The notes beneath the pieces are model-generated. The model made no database searches. It was not told where the DNA came from and saw nothing but the letters and a program-made list of their open reading frames with translations. Shown here piece by piece: positions 9,917 through 18,006 of a stretch of 64,000 nt of DNA. The stretch is taken from assembly GCA_963851385.1 (NCBI GenBank), contig CAWKPE010000001.1:1-64000 (forward strand), read 5' to 3'. The position numbers and the translations under genes are program-made. This DNA is from CAWEFA01 sp963851385 (lineage in GTDB: Bacteria; Bacteroidota; Bacteroidia; Bacteroidales; DTGW01). Positions within the stretch are counted from its first letter, which is position 1. The number at the start of each line of letters is the position of its first letter.

Positions 9917-10236
9917 TCGCGCAATCCATTATTTAATGCATTTACAACAACAGGTTGTTTTCCGCGTATTGAATTGTCTAATTCAAATTGAGAAATGATA
10001 TGAATGTCAAGTAATATTTGAAATTCTATGCAAACATCCGTCAGAGTATTTATCAGATCATTTTCAAATCTCCAGTCTTTTTCAACATTTAAAACTATTA
10101 AAATATCATAATCTGAATCTTTATAAAAATTACCCATAACCCTTGAACCAAACATGATTACTTCTTTTATGACAGTACCATATTTTGAAACCAGAGTATT
10201 CTTTATTTTTTTTAATAATACTTTATTCGAAACCAT
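9913..10236 (-). CDS. MNT-type nucleotidyltransferase (antitoxin-like partner)
   Basis: A 107-residue minimal nucleotidyltransferase. The catalytic GS at residues 30-31 and the DxD at 42-44 (GSRVMGNFYKDSDYDILI) are intact. A third acidic residue is likely in LLDIHII. In known pairs such as MntA/HepT this fold transfers AMP to the HEPN partner to silence it. The stop codon overlaps the start of the HEPN gene. A promoter element of its own lies at 10255-10262, which supports an independent module inside the biosynthetic cluster. Confidence 0.85.
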   Translation of the reverse strand: MVSNKVLLKKIKNTLVSKYGTVIKEVIMFGSRVMGNFYKDSDYDILIVLNVEKDWRFENDLINTLTDVCIEFQILLDIHIISQFELDNSIRGKQPVVVNALNNGLRE

Positions 10237-10254
10237 TTAAAGGCACATTTTAAA

Positions 10255-10262
10255 CAAAGTTA
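10255..10262 (-). promoter_or_regulatory. Candidate -7 element for the MNT/HEPN pair
   Basis: Minus strand TAACTTTG fits TAnnTTTG and ends 18 bases before the MNT start codon. It would allow the pair to be expressed separately from the polysaccharide operon. Confidence 0.4.
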
Positions 10263-10343
10263 TAATAATTTTATGGAAATAAAGGTGTTGGATTTGGATA
10301 CCGAAGAACGATTTATATAGTTATAAACTGATGAATTTTCATA

Positions 10344-10898
10344 TTATTCAATTAAATCTCTTTGCCTGACTAATGTTGCCGGGTTTCCCTGGTAAATTCC
10401 GAACGCATCTAAATTCGAAGTGGCAACTGAACCGGTTGTTAATACAGCATGTGACTTACACGTTACACCCGGACATACAATGCTTTTTGCACCAATCCAT
10501 ACTCCGTCTTCAACAGCAATAGTTCCCACAATCAAATCAAAGGTTGATTTTTTATAGTTATGGTTGCCGCACAAGATAAATGCTCCCTGGGAAATGCATA
10601 CGTTATTTCCAATACTCACTTCCCCGAGATTATCAATCCATACATTTTCTCCAATCCATGAAAAATCTCCAATCTTAAGCCTCCAGGGATATTTTATATT
10701 TACTGAAGGTTTTATATTTACTCCTTTGCCAATTCTTGCATCGAATAGTTTTAATAAAAAAACTTTGAACCCTGAAAACGGGAACAAGGTAGACCTAAAG
10801 AAAAAGGCATTAACAACATACCATAGCGCCTGCTTAAAGCTAGTTGTTCCTGGTTTGTACCATGAATTGTTGAATTTAGACAGGTCAGTTTTTTCCAT
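10344..10898 (-). CDS. WcaF-like hexapeptide-repeat acetyltransferase
   Basis: A 184-residue left-handed beta-helix acyltransferase resembling WcaF of colanic acid synthesis, which O-acetylates a sugar of the polymer using acetyl-CoA. The family N-terminus (LSKFNNSWYKPG) is followed by hexapeptide repeats from about residue 75 (IGDFSWIGENVWID, VSIGNNVCISQGAFI). The catalytic histidine candidate is in GNHNYKKSTFD, and the trimer-forming C-terminus is GIYQGNPATLVR. Its start lies just 2 bp after the stop of the ATPase gene upstream. Confidence 0.9.
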   Translation of the reverse strand: MEKTDLSKFNNSWYKPGTTSFKQALWYVVNAFFFRSTLFPFSGFKVFLLKLFDARIGKGVNIKPSVNIKYPWRLKIGDFSWIGENVWIDNLGEVSIGNNVCISQGAFILCGNHNYKKSTFDLIVGTIAVEDGVWIGAKSIVCPGVTCKSHAVLTTGSVATSNLDAFGIYQGNPATLVRQRDLIE

Positions 10899-10899
10899 T

Positions 10900-12102
10900 C
10901 TAAAATAATAAATTTGCCGGGATTGTATTTATATCATCGGAAAAGCTGTACGTAATGATTTTTGAATTTTTAATTCCAATAGACCGCGAAAACTTCTGCA
11001 ATTTAAAATAGTCTGATGGTATGGCTGTTCTTTTTACTTCAAAACAGGTATCGGCATTGGGAAGTACAAAGTCAATTTCTTTCTGGTTTTTATCATTGTA
11101 ATAGCGCACGCTGCCATATTTACACAAATTTAAATAAACAGCATTCTCCAGTAACTGACCTTCCGATAACTTTACCAGTTGATTGGCAATACCATTGTCA
11201 CAAATGTATATTTTCCTGCCACTGGTTATTTCTTTATCAATATTTTTCCCATAACGGGAAATAAAATGAAAGAAAAATGAACCGGATAGAAAAGCAATAT
11301 AATTATAAATGGTTTCTCTGGTCACGCCAAGTTCCGACGCCAGTCTGGTTATGTCTATTTTTGTACCGGTACGCGCTGCAAGAAGCAAAATCAAATCTCT
11401 TAAATGGGATATATTTTTTACATTCGATAGTTGAAGAACATCGGTTTGAAAATACGATTTAAAAATGTCTTTCAGATAAGCAATTTTATATTCCGGTTTT
11501 TCGGCAAGCACTACTTGGGGAAATCCTCCATATAACATATACTCATCATACCACTTGATATATTTTTCATAGGATATTTTGTTCTTTTTAAAAGTAAGCT
11601 GATTTTTAAATACAGGTTTGTAGGACAATTGAGACTTGAAGTATAAAAATTCTTCGAAATCAAGCGGATATAACTCAAATTCAACCTTCCGTCCGGCGAG
11701 TGATTCCGGAAATAAATTTTTTAAGTAAAAACTGCTCGATCCGGTAACAATAAATTTTATATCGCAATGATCATACAGGTACTTGATAGGCTTGACAATT
11801 TCAGGATATGATTGTATCTCGTCAAGAAATATATAGGCTTTTTTATTTGAATTGATACCCAGAGCATGAAGATTTTTAATTATATTATCATAATTTTTTT
11901 CTTCAAAATTGCTCCGGTCTAAAGGATTCTCAATATCCAGTTTTACTTTATTCGCGGATTTTATGCTGTTATAAATCATCTGCAGCAACGATGATTTGCC
12001 AACCCTTCGCATCCCGGTAATTACTATAATTTCTCTTACGGTTATAAAACTCTTAAGTGAAGATAATAATTTTCGGTGTAAATATGTAGCTATATCCGAC
12101 AT
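10900..12102 (-). CDS. AAA+ ATPase with DUF4143 domain
   Basis: A 400-residue ATPase of the AAA_14/DUF4143 group, common as solitary genes in Bacteroidota and archaea with unknown role. Walker A is GMRRVGKSS, Walker B is YIFLDEIQS, and sensor-like segments FIVTGSSSFYL and LAGRKVEFELYPLDFEEFL follow. A winged-helix section (TRLASELGVTRETIYNYIAF) precedes a C-terminal PD-(D/E)xK-like nuclease fold with EIDFVL and CFEVKR. The ATG at 12102 was preferred over the in-frame TTG at 12135 because the promoter element at 12133-12140 lies between them. It has no evident role in sugar synthesis. Confidence 0.88.
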   Translation of the reverse strand: MSDIATYLHRKLLSSLKSFITVREIIVITGMRRVGKSSLLQMIYNSIKSANKVKLDIENPLDRSNFEEKNYDNIIKNLHALGINSNKKAYIFLDEIQSYPEIVKPIKYLYDHCDIKFIVTGSSSFYLKNLFPESLAGRKVEFELYPLDFEEFLYFKSQLSYKPVFKNQLTFKKNKISYEKYIKWYDEYMLYGGFPQVVLAEKPEYKIAYLKDIFKSYFQTDVLQLSNVKNISHLRDLILLLAARTGTKIDITRLASELGVTRETIYNYIAFLSGSFFFHFISRYGKNIDKEITSGRKIYICDNGIANQLVKLSEGQLLENAVYLNLCKYGSVRYYNDKNQKEIDFVLPNADTCFEVKRTAIPSDYFKLQKFSRSIGIKNSKIITYSFSDDINTIPANLLF

Positions 12103-12132
12103 ATTTTTAATAATTCGTATGCTGATAATAGA

Positions 12133-12140
12133 CAAATATA
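12133..12140 (-). promoter_or_regulatory. Candidate -7 element for the DUF4143 ATPase
   Basis: Minus strand TATATTTG, preceded by AG, sits 31 bases before the ATG at 12102. The AGTATATTTG core recurs upstream of other accessory genes at 45698 and 46546. Confidence 0.5.
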
Positions 12141-12411
12141 CTAAATAAAATTATAGAATGCAATATTAATAAGGAGGGTATCAGGAATTAGGCGCTAGGC
12201 TAAAGGTTAAGTTGAGATATTTCTCCAACAATCCTTTCTCATACTCATCCAGTATCTAGTATCCAGTATCCAGCACCAATTTTTTTACCACAAAGGTTCA
12301 CAAAGTATCTCTCAAAGTTCCACAAAGAAATTTCTGTCATCTGCCATTGATCTACAAAATCTGACTTAAACTAGTTATCTTGGTTCTTTGTTCTTTGCTC
12401 TTTGTTCTTAT
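12141..12411. other. Spacer with degenerate simple repeats
   Basis: It contains short reiterated words (AGTATCTAGTATCCAGTATC near 12250) and an ACCACAAAGG...CACAAAG motif that recurs near 20030. No gene is visible. Confidence 0.5.
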
Positions 12412-12572
12412 TTATTCAAACAACCTCCTGCTGGCCTTAATAGTTTCAGGATTATTAATAATGCTTTGTCCGTATTCAAAAGCATTCCTGCTCATCCGGT
12501 CGTACTCTTCTTGCCCCATGGCAGCACAATATTCAATAACTTTTACTAATTCTTCTGGATTATTCAATTTCT
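12412..12572 (-). pseudogene. Truncated copy of the 3' end of the 13316 glycosyltransferase
   Basis: The minus strand reads the last 50 or so codons of a GT4 gene, through VKVIEYCAAMGQEEYDRM to a TAA stop at 12412-12414. It is collinear without gaps with the end of the intact gene at 13324-13469, and by eye about 90 percent of bases are identical. There is no start or upstream domain. It touches the last codons of the MNT gene, so the HEPN/MNT pair is sandwiched between the intact gene and this remnant. Confidence 0.88.
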
Positions 12573-12871
12573 ATACTATCCTTGACAATCTCGCTTATGA
12601 AACCATCTCCATCTTTATAATAATTTGTTGGGTAAGGATGTGTTTCTATTAGTGGATATCTAATGTTAATTTTTGAATATAACTTTAGATTATCAAAAAC
12701 ATTATCATTGAATTGGTCCGAAATTAATAACAAATCAATATCTGACCATTCATGTAAATTGTCTTTTGCAACTGATCCAAAAATCAATACTTTATAAAAA
12801 GTCAATCCATTTAATTTACAATCACGAATAAATGATTTAGCTGTATTTATCGCAAATTCTCTAGTAACCAT
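12560..12871 (-). CDS. MNT-type nucleotidyltransferase (antitoxin-like)
   Basis: A 103-residue minimal nucleotidyltransferase with GS at residues 32-33 and DxD at 44-46 (GSVAKDNLHEWSDIDLLL). Its start overlaps the end of the HEPN gene by 25 bp, so the order is HEPN then MNT, the reverse of the other two pairs in the window. Its final codons run into the glycosyltransferase remnant, so the C-terminus may have been set by the junction. It is likely the neutralising partner of the HEPN protein. Confidence 0.83.
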   Translation of the reverse strand: MVTREFAINTAKSFIRDCKLNGLTFYKVLIFGSVAKDNLHEWSDIDLLLISDQFNDNVFDNLKLYSKINIRYPLIETHPYPTNYYKDGDGFISEIVKDSIEIE

Positions 12872-13242
12872 ATCCGTATATTATTAGTGGTGTCAATCAT
12901 AGATTTCGCAAATTGCTCATTACATATATTGTGCATCTTTGTTAAATATTCAGGATAACGTCCTTCTAATTGAAAGCGATTTAAATTCAATAGAAACTCA
13001 CTCTTATCATCTGTCATCACTATAGGTGTTGCTGATAGCAAATTAATCAGGTTATGTGTCCTGGGTGGAATATTTTCGGTATTGTGCTTTATCCATAAAG
13101 ATTTACATAACTTTTCAATTACAAGGTCAGCAAAAAATAAGGATTGCAAATAATTTTTACCGTTAAATAATGTAAAAACAGCTTTCCAATCGTCTTCTGC
13201 CTGCTCAATCCAAAAATCAATATGTTGCTCTTTCGTTTTCAT
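12847..13242 (-). CDS. HEPN domain protein
   Basis: A 131-residue HEPN protein (PF05168-like) recognised from the opening WIEQAEDDWKAVFTLF helix, the ADLVIEKLCKSLWIKH helix, THNLINLL at about 63-70, and the RYPEY motif near residue 94. It is first in a HEPN-MNT pair placed 74 bp after the glycosyltransferase at 13316. Such pairs behave as toxin-antitoxin or stress modules in studied cases; this one is inferred. A promoter element of its own lies at 13248-13255. Confidence 0.82.
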   Translation of the reverse strand: MKTKEQHIDFWIEQAEDDWKAVFTLFNGKNYLQSLFFADLVIEKLCKSLWIKHNTENIPPRTHNLINLLSATPIVMTDDKSEFLLNLNRFQLEGRYPEYLTKMHNICNEQFAKSMIDTTNNIRIWLLENLR

Positions 13243-13247
13243 TAATT

Positions 13248-13255
13248 CAAAAATA
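13248..13255 (-). promoter_or_regulatory. Candidate -7 element for the HEPN/MNT pair
   Basis: Minus strand TATTTTTG fits TAnnTTTG and ends five bases before the HEPN start codon. This again implies a very short leader. Confidence 0.38.
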
Positions 13256-13315
13256 TATCATTTTGAGGAAATATCATAAAACGCAGTAACATTAGCTTGC
13301 ACGTAAACATGAAAA

Positions 13316-14503
13316 TCAAGAAAACAACCTCCTGTTGGCCTCAATAGTTTCGGGATTATTAATTATGCTTTGTGCGTATTCAAAAGCATTCCTGTTCATC
13401 CGGTCGTACTCTTCCTGGCCCATGGCAGCACAATATTCAATAACTTTTACAAATTCCTCGGGTTTGTTTAAAGGCAAATCCCAGCCAACCTCACCCCTTA
13501 CTCCCCTCTCCTCAAGGAGAGGGGTTGGGGGCAAAGTTTTATTTGGAGAAAAAGGAGGGGTAAAATGCCACGGTGTTTGATCACTTATGATTACCGGACA
13601 ACCGGCAGATAACGATTCAACAATCACGTGACCGTAGTTTTCATGTAATGTGGGAAGAAAGAAAAAATGATATCCTCTTAAATATTCATTTAATTTATAA
13701 AATGGTATTGGCCCTAAATAAATTACCTTAATATTATTATTTAATTCTGACATGAATTTTTGACACTCATTCCAAATCTTACCTTCCCCAATTGGTCCAA
13801 TAATGTAAAATTCAATATTAAATTTCTTCTCTATTTTATTTAAAATATTTAAAGCATATAACAGGTTTTTCTTCTTTGATATTCTTGATAAAAAAAATAA
13901 TTTGAGTTTGCTTGATTCTTTTTTTCTCTGAATGAAATTATATGATATGCTTGAAGGAACATTAAATGCAACTCTGATGTTCGTGTTCTCTCCAAAATGA
14001 ATTTTAATTTCCTCACACTCATTCTCTGATGTCGCATGCCAGGTAATATTCCTGAATATTCCCAATATTTTACATAAGAATAAAAACGTTTTCTTTTTAA
14101 TTGTTTTAATATGCAAAGCGCCTGCACCAAGCATCCCGCGAGGTGCAAGAATTGTAAGCGGTACACATTTTTTGAATAAGATTAAAGGGATTAAGGTGAA
14201 CCTTAGAGAGAATAAATTATTAAAGTAAATTAAAGAATAATCTTTTGTATTGACAATTCTTTTATAAAATGAAATTGATTGGTGCTTTTTATCCAGATAA
14301 ATTATACGGTAACCATCTTTCTCTATCCATTGATTAAATTGAATATTATTATACGGTTTTTCATTTAAATCGTGGTCAGAAGTTATAATATCAAATTGAT
14401 ATTCATTTTTAAATTGATTTATTAAGTTGGATATTGATTGAATTGGGCCTCCTGCTTTGTAACCAGGGAAGAACCAGTCAATGAAAATGAGTATTTTCTT
14501 CAT
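13316..14503 (-). CDS. GT4-type glycosyltransferase with an in-frame palindromic insertion
   Basis: A GT-B fold glycosyltransferase of about 395 aa that would add a sugar to the lipid-linked repeat unit at the cytosolic membrane face. N-terminal IDWFFPGYKAGGPIQSISNL and the C-terminal donor-site block HENYGHVIVESLSAGCPVIIS with its E-x7-E are clear. After SDQTPW the usual short link to GWDLPL is interrupted by about 26 residues (TLPPTPLLEERGVRGEV) encoded by a GC-rich palindrome at 13489-13568. The frame is kept and the protein continues to its normal C-terminus. The insertion lies in a surface segment after the donor-binding motif, so function may be preserved. Start ATG at 14503; 14509 is also possible. 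Confidence 0.9.
   Translation of the reverse strand: MKKILIFIDWFFPGYKAGGPIQSISNLINQFKNEYQFDIITSDHDLNEKPYNNIQFNQWIEKDGYRIIYLDKKHQSISFYKRIVNTKDYSLIYFNNLFSLRFTLIPLILFKKCVPLTILAPRGMLGAGALHIKTIKKKTFLFLCKILGIFRNITWHATSENECEEIKIHFGENTNIRVAFNVPSSISYNFIQRKKESSKLKLFFLSRISKKKNLLYALNILNKIEKKFNIEFYIIGPIGEGKIWNECQKFMSELNNNIKVIYLGPIPFYKLNEYLRGYHFFFLPTLHENYGHVIVESLSAGCPVIISDQTPWHFTPPFSPNKTLPPTPLLEERGVRGEVGWDLPLNKPEEFVKVIEYCAAMGQEEYDRMNRNAFEYAQSIINNPETIEANRRLFS
13489..13568. repeat. Palindromic repeat inserted in a coding region
   Basis: The core is a perfect hairpin with 9-bp arms, CCCCTCTCC (13503-13511) and GGAGAGGGG (13516-13524), flanked by C-rich and G-rich tracts. The composition contrasts with the AT-rich gene. 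A related C-rich/G-rich hairpin pair lies intergenically at 19808-19867. Confidence 0.85.
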
Positions 14504-14525
14504 AATCATTTTTAATTATAAAATA

Positions 14526-15872
14526 TTACTCATTGTTAACCTGAGGTTTTACTATGAAATATTTTTTAAATAATAAAAATATTATTAAAACCAATATTGA
14601 GCTTTTTACAACCCAATTAACTATGATATAAAACTCATTACCTGCCCTCATAACATAAAAAAATATAAATGGCAGCCACATTATTAATGTTGGGTATTTT
14701 CTACTCAATTTATAAAAACCATATAATGCATAATTGATTAAAAAACCAAAAAGAAAAGCAAATATTAAATTACCTGCGTAACCAAAATTTCCATATCCAT
14801 CTCCAAAAATACCAACATTCATCGCAGTTCCCTCGCTTAACTGTAATCCTGTAAAATATAAAAATTTATCATGGCTGCCTACAGTTGCTTTGCCGGAATA
14901 AACAAAGCGGGGTAAAATAATCCCTTTTATTTCATCAAAAAAATAAGAACCATTTGCGAATTGAACATCTGCCGGCATCCGATTCAATATCCTTGACAAA
15001 ATCCAACCCTGGTTTAGTCTGGAAACAAATTTATCAGTATTCTCTAAAGAAAATAATTCATCTATACTAGTAACTCTATCATAGGCCATGCTAAAAAATA
15101 TCTCGACTTCCGAACTATTATAATCCGAGTTTGAGAAAATCTCTTCACGGTATTCTTTTTTGAAAGATTGCACCAAAAAAGCTATAAAAAAAGCTGATGT
15201 CAAGAGTAATAATTTAGTTCTACCAGAAAATTTTATTTTATAAGCAAACAGGCTGAAAATAAAAAAACCCCAGATAAATAAATTAATAAATATCCCGCTT
15301 GCAATAGTTTTAGCTGCGAATATTATGAATATGCATAATACCAGAAAATATCGATATTTATGAGTTGAAAAAAAGATATAGAAAATACTCACAAAAATAA
15401 AATTGCTAAACAATACCATTATAAAACTTAAGCTTGACGGGGTAATTGCAAAAAGCACAGATGCAACTATTGAAATACAAAATAAATAAATGCCAATATT
15501 TAAATTTCTAGGTGAAATAATTAACTCCGGTTTAGAAATTTCTATTTTATATTTTCGATACGGAAAGTATAAACCGAATAAAAATATTACATAAGAAGGT
15601 ATAGTAAAAGTAAAATAGACACCTTCATCTACATTCATTGGATAATTTGAAATATTATTTAATTTATAATATGTGATAGCGGGAGCAACCAGCAATTGCA
15701 GAACCATTAATAACGAAGTTATTTCTTTAATTGGTAAAGGATTTTTACTATTTATCATCCGCATTATTTCAATAATAAATAAAAAAAGGACTATATGCAG
15801 ATAGATATTACCAAAAGGCAATAATAGTGATATTACTAAAGCCAGAAGAACGTTATTAAGATACTTTGACAT
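14526..15872 (-). CDS. Wzy-like oligosaccharide repeat-unit polymerase
   Basis: A 448-residue polytopic inner-membrane protein with about 11-12 hydrophobic segments. A large loop (about 235-340) is followed by FGDGYGNFGYAGNLIFAF, a motif typical of O-antigen/exopolysaccharide polymerases. It would join repeat units on the periplasmic side. It overlaps the upstream glycosyltransferase stop by one base, so it belongs to the same operon. No Wzx flippase is found in the window, and an ABC exporter is present, so how its substrate reaches it is unclear. Confidence 0.75.
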   Translation of the reverse strand: MSKYLNNVLLALVISLLLPFGNIYLHIVLFLFIIEIMRMINSKNPLPIKEITSLLMVLQLLVAPAITYYKLNNISNYPMNVDEGVYFTFTIPSYVIFLFGLYFPYRKYKIEISKPELIISPRNLNIGIYLFCISIVASVLFAITPSSLSFIMVLFSNFIFVSIFYIFFSTHKYRYFLVLCIFIIFAAKTIASGIFINLFIWGFFIFSLFAYKIKFSGRTKLLLLTSAFFIAFLVQSFKKEYREEIFSNSDYNSSEVEIFFSMAYDRVTSIDELFSLENTDKFVSRLNQGWILSRILNRMPADVQFANGSYFFDEIKGIILPRFVYSGKATVGSHDKFLYFTGLQLSEGTAMNVGIFGDGYGNFGYAGNLIFAFLFGFLINYALYGFYKLSRKYPTLIMWLPFIFFYVMRAGNEFYIIVNWVVKSSILVLIIFLLFKKYFIVKPQVNNE

Positions 15873-17005
15873 TAAGCAGTAAATAATGATTTGTAAAATT
15901 GATTGTTTTTTTCTCTAAAAGTATCATATGAGAAAAAAGCTTTTGAAACAGTAAGTGCTTTTCTACTGAGTTGATCGTAAAAGACCACATCATCTATTAA
16001 TTTCCTGAACCATTGCAGTTGAGAATTTATATCCAATGGGTTTACAACAATTCCGTTATTGTCAATTACTGCTTCCTGTGAACCGTCATGATTGCCAACA
16101 ATTATTGGTTTTCCACAAGCCATAGCTTCCAAAGGGGTAAGCGGAATGCCTTCACCTCTCCCAACTCCCCTATCGCTAATCAATGAAAATAAAAATGCGC
16201 TCCTGTATATGTCCGGCAGGTCCTGTTCATCAATTGACCCGGTAAATATTACTTTGTCCCTGATGCCTTTATCAAGTGCCAATTGTTTGAGATTTGTTTT
16301 AAAATCTCCATCACCGGCAAAAACTAAATAAAGGTCAGTATAATACTTTGACAGTTCAGCAAACAGAATGATTAAACGCTCATATCCTTTATGCAAGGCA
16401 CTTTTGCTTAAGCGGCCAAGTGTAAGAACAATTTTATTTTTTTGGGGATCAGGCAATCCGTAATTTTTAATAACTTCAACAGATGGTTCAGCAGGTGAAA
16501 ATCGAGTTAAATCAACACAATCCCAAATTACATGAATGTCCTTTTCTTTTCTTAACCCTTCATTAATAATATAATTTTTGGTAAAATGGCTATCGGAAAT
16601 AATTTTATCAGCCTTTCTTAAACCGGACTTTGCATCAAATGATAAACCGCTCCATACTTCATGTCCGTATACATTTAAAATAAGTTTTGAGCCTGTCAGC
16701 TTAGAGATCAGGTAACAAACCCCGCTAAAATTAACATGTGCAACATGGATAAAATCAGGACTCCAAAATAAGCTTGTCCAAAATATTTTGTAAATGAATA
16801 AGATTTTTTTTAGTAATGAATTTCCCCCGGCATACCAGGTTACAGAAAAATCATCTTCAAAAGAAAATGAATCTTTCCCAAATAATGAAAATACTTTTAC
16901 ATTTTCATTGCCATGTATTTCCCGCAAAGCGGTGATTTGGTATCGTGAATAACGGCTGATGCCACCCTTGTCAAAACAACCCGGTGTAATATATAGAATT
17001 TTCAT
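15872..17005 (-). CDS. GT4-type glycosyltransferase
   Basis: A 377-residue GT-B enzyme. The acceptor half opens with MKILYITPGCFDKGGISRYS and has the NVYGHEVWSGL segment. The donor half begins at ILTLGRL-like KIVLTLGRLSKSALHKGYE and carries the GEGIPLTPLEAMACGKPIIV block with the E-x7-E pair. It should act on lipid-linked intermediates at the cytosolic membrane face. It overlaps its upstream neighbour by 4 bp and the polymerase by one base. Donor and acceptor sugars cannot be told from sequence. Confidence 0.93.
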   Translation of the reverse strand: MKILYITPGCFDKGGISRYSRYQITALREIHGNENVKVFSLFGKDSFSFEDDFSVTWYAGGNSLLKKILFIYKIFWTSLFWSPDFIHVAHVNFSGVCYLISKLTGSKLILNVYGHEVWSGLSFDAKSGLRKADKIISDSHFTKNYIINEGLRKEKDIHVIWDCVDLTRFSPAEPSVEVIKNYGLPDPQKNKIVLTLGRLSKSALHKGYERLIILFAELSKYYTDLYLVFAGDGDFKTNLKQLALDKGIRDKVIFTGSIDEQDLPDIYRSAFLFSLISDRGVGRGEGIPLTPLEAMACGKPIIVGNHDGSQEAVIDNNGIVVNPLDINSQLQWFRKLIDDVVFYDQLSRKALTVSKAFFSYDTFREKNNQFYKSLFTA

Positions 17006-18006
17006 TCAGATATATCTTTCAATATTTCTGTCAACCTGTGTTCGTAAGTATGTTCATGAATAGCTCTCTGATATCCTCCATTTCTAATTGTTTCAACCAG
17101 ATTTTTATCTGTTTTAATCCTGGCAATAATTTCCAAAAGTTCTTCAAAAGTATTAAATACCAATATTTCTTTACCAGGTTCAAAACATTCTTCAACAACC
17201 GGCCGATATTCAAAAATCTGTAAACCACCTGCCCCGGCTATTTCAAAAGCCCTGCAATTAAGCAAATTCCCTTCACTCATAACAGTTGTATTCAGGCAGC
17301 CCATTGCCGAACCAAATATTATGCTCTTTTCTTCCTTTACAATAAACTTTTTGGTATGGATTTTTTTAATTTCTGGTAATATCCATAAAGGTAACCTTCC
17401 TCCATACAATGCCATTTCAACACCTGATTTCATCAGGCGTGATACCAGTCTTTGCCGGTAAGCATAAAAGGTACCTGCAACGACAATCTTTTGGTTCGAT
17501 TGTTTTACCAATGGTTTATGCCAATATGGATTCATAGCTTCGTGCAGTAAATGAGCATTTAATCCGATACGCTGACATTTGCCTACGGCCTGCTTATCTT
17601 TAAAATAAATATGGTCCCACCCATTTACCAATAACCCCCAACCTTTCATTAGAGCAGGAGGATCTCCCCACCATGCAATTGTATGAAGTACGTGATTCTT
17701 TTTTAATACGAATAAAGTCTCTTCACTTATCGTTTGTGTAAGCGCAATTAGTATATCAGGTTTAAATATTTTAGAAGTTTTTATTAACCATTTTTCATTT
17801 TGATTAATACTACCTGGAAATACTTTTGATACTATTTCACGAGAATATTTTCTATAAGGAGAGTTTATCCAACGGTTTGTAATTATAGGCATGGTTAATA
17901 CTTCATGCCCCATCTTTTTCAGAGTAAATGATACATTATCCACAAATGAATCGGGTGGACAATAATTGGGTATAATTATCCGGTACTTTTTATCTGTTAA
18001 GTCCAT
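17002..18006 (-). CDS. CgeB-like glycosyltransferase
   Basis: A 334-residue protein resembling the CgeB/DUF3880 group of GT-B glycosyltransferases. Support comes from IAWWGDPPALMKGWGLLVNG with YFKDKQAV in the N-terminal half, and the C-terminal LNCRAFEIAGAGGLQIFEYR block, which is the family's donor-site signature. It overlaps both neighbours (4 bp downstream, 17 bp upstream), showing tight coupling in the operon. The specific linkage is unknown. Confidence 0.85.
   Translation of the reverse strand: MDLTDKKYRIIIPNYCPPDSFVDNVSFTLKKMGHEVLTMPIITNRWINSPYRKYSREIVSKVFPGSINQNEKWLIKTSKIFKPDILIALTQTISEETLFVLKKNHVLHTIAWWGDPPALMKGWGLLVNGWDHIYFKDKQAVGKCQRIGLNAHLLHEAMNPYWHKPLVKQSNQKIVVAGTFYAYRQRLVSRLMKSGVEMALYGGRLPLWILPEIKKIHTKKFIVKEEKSIIFGSAMGCLNTTVMSEGNLLNCRAFEIAGAGGLQIFEYRPVVEECFEPGKEILVFNTFEELLEIIARIKTDKNLVETIRNGGYQRAIHEHTYEHRLTEILKDISE

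Noticed and set aside
9512..10236. Host-gene end duplication at the first MNT/HEPN pair
   Set aside because: I compared the flanks with the wcaF-like and DUF2461 gene ends and saw no fragment, so the duplication pattern is not claimed here.
10900..12102. DUF4143 ATPases as transposition proteins
   Set aside because: They have no transposase domain or terminal inverted repeats, and target-site duplications are not evident. They are kept as ATPases of unknown role.
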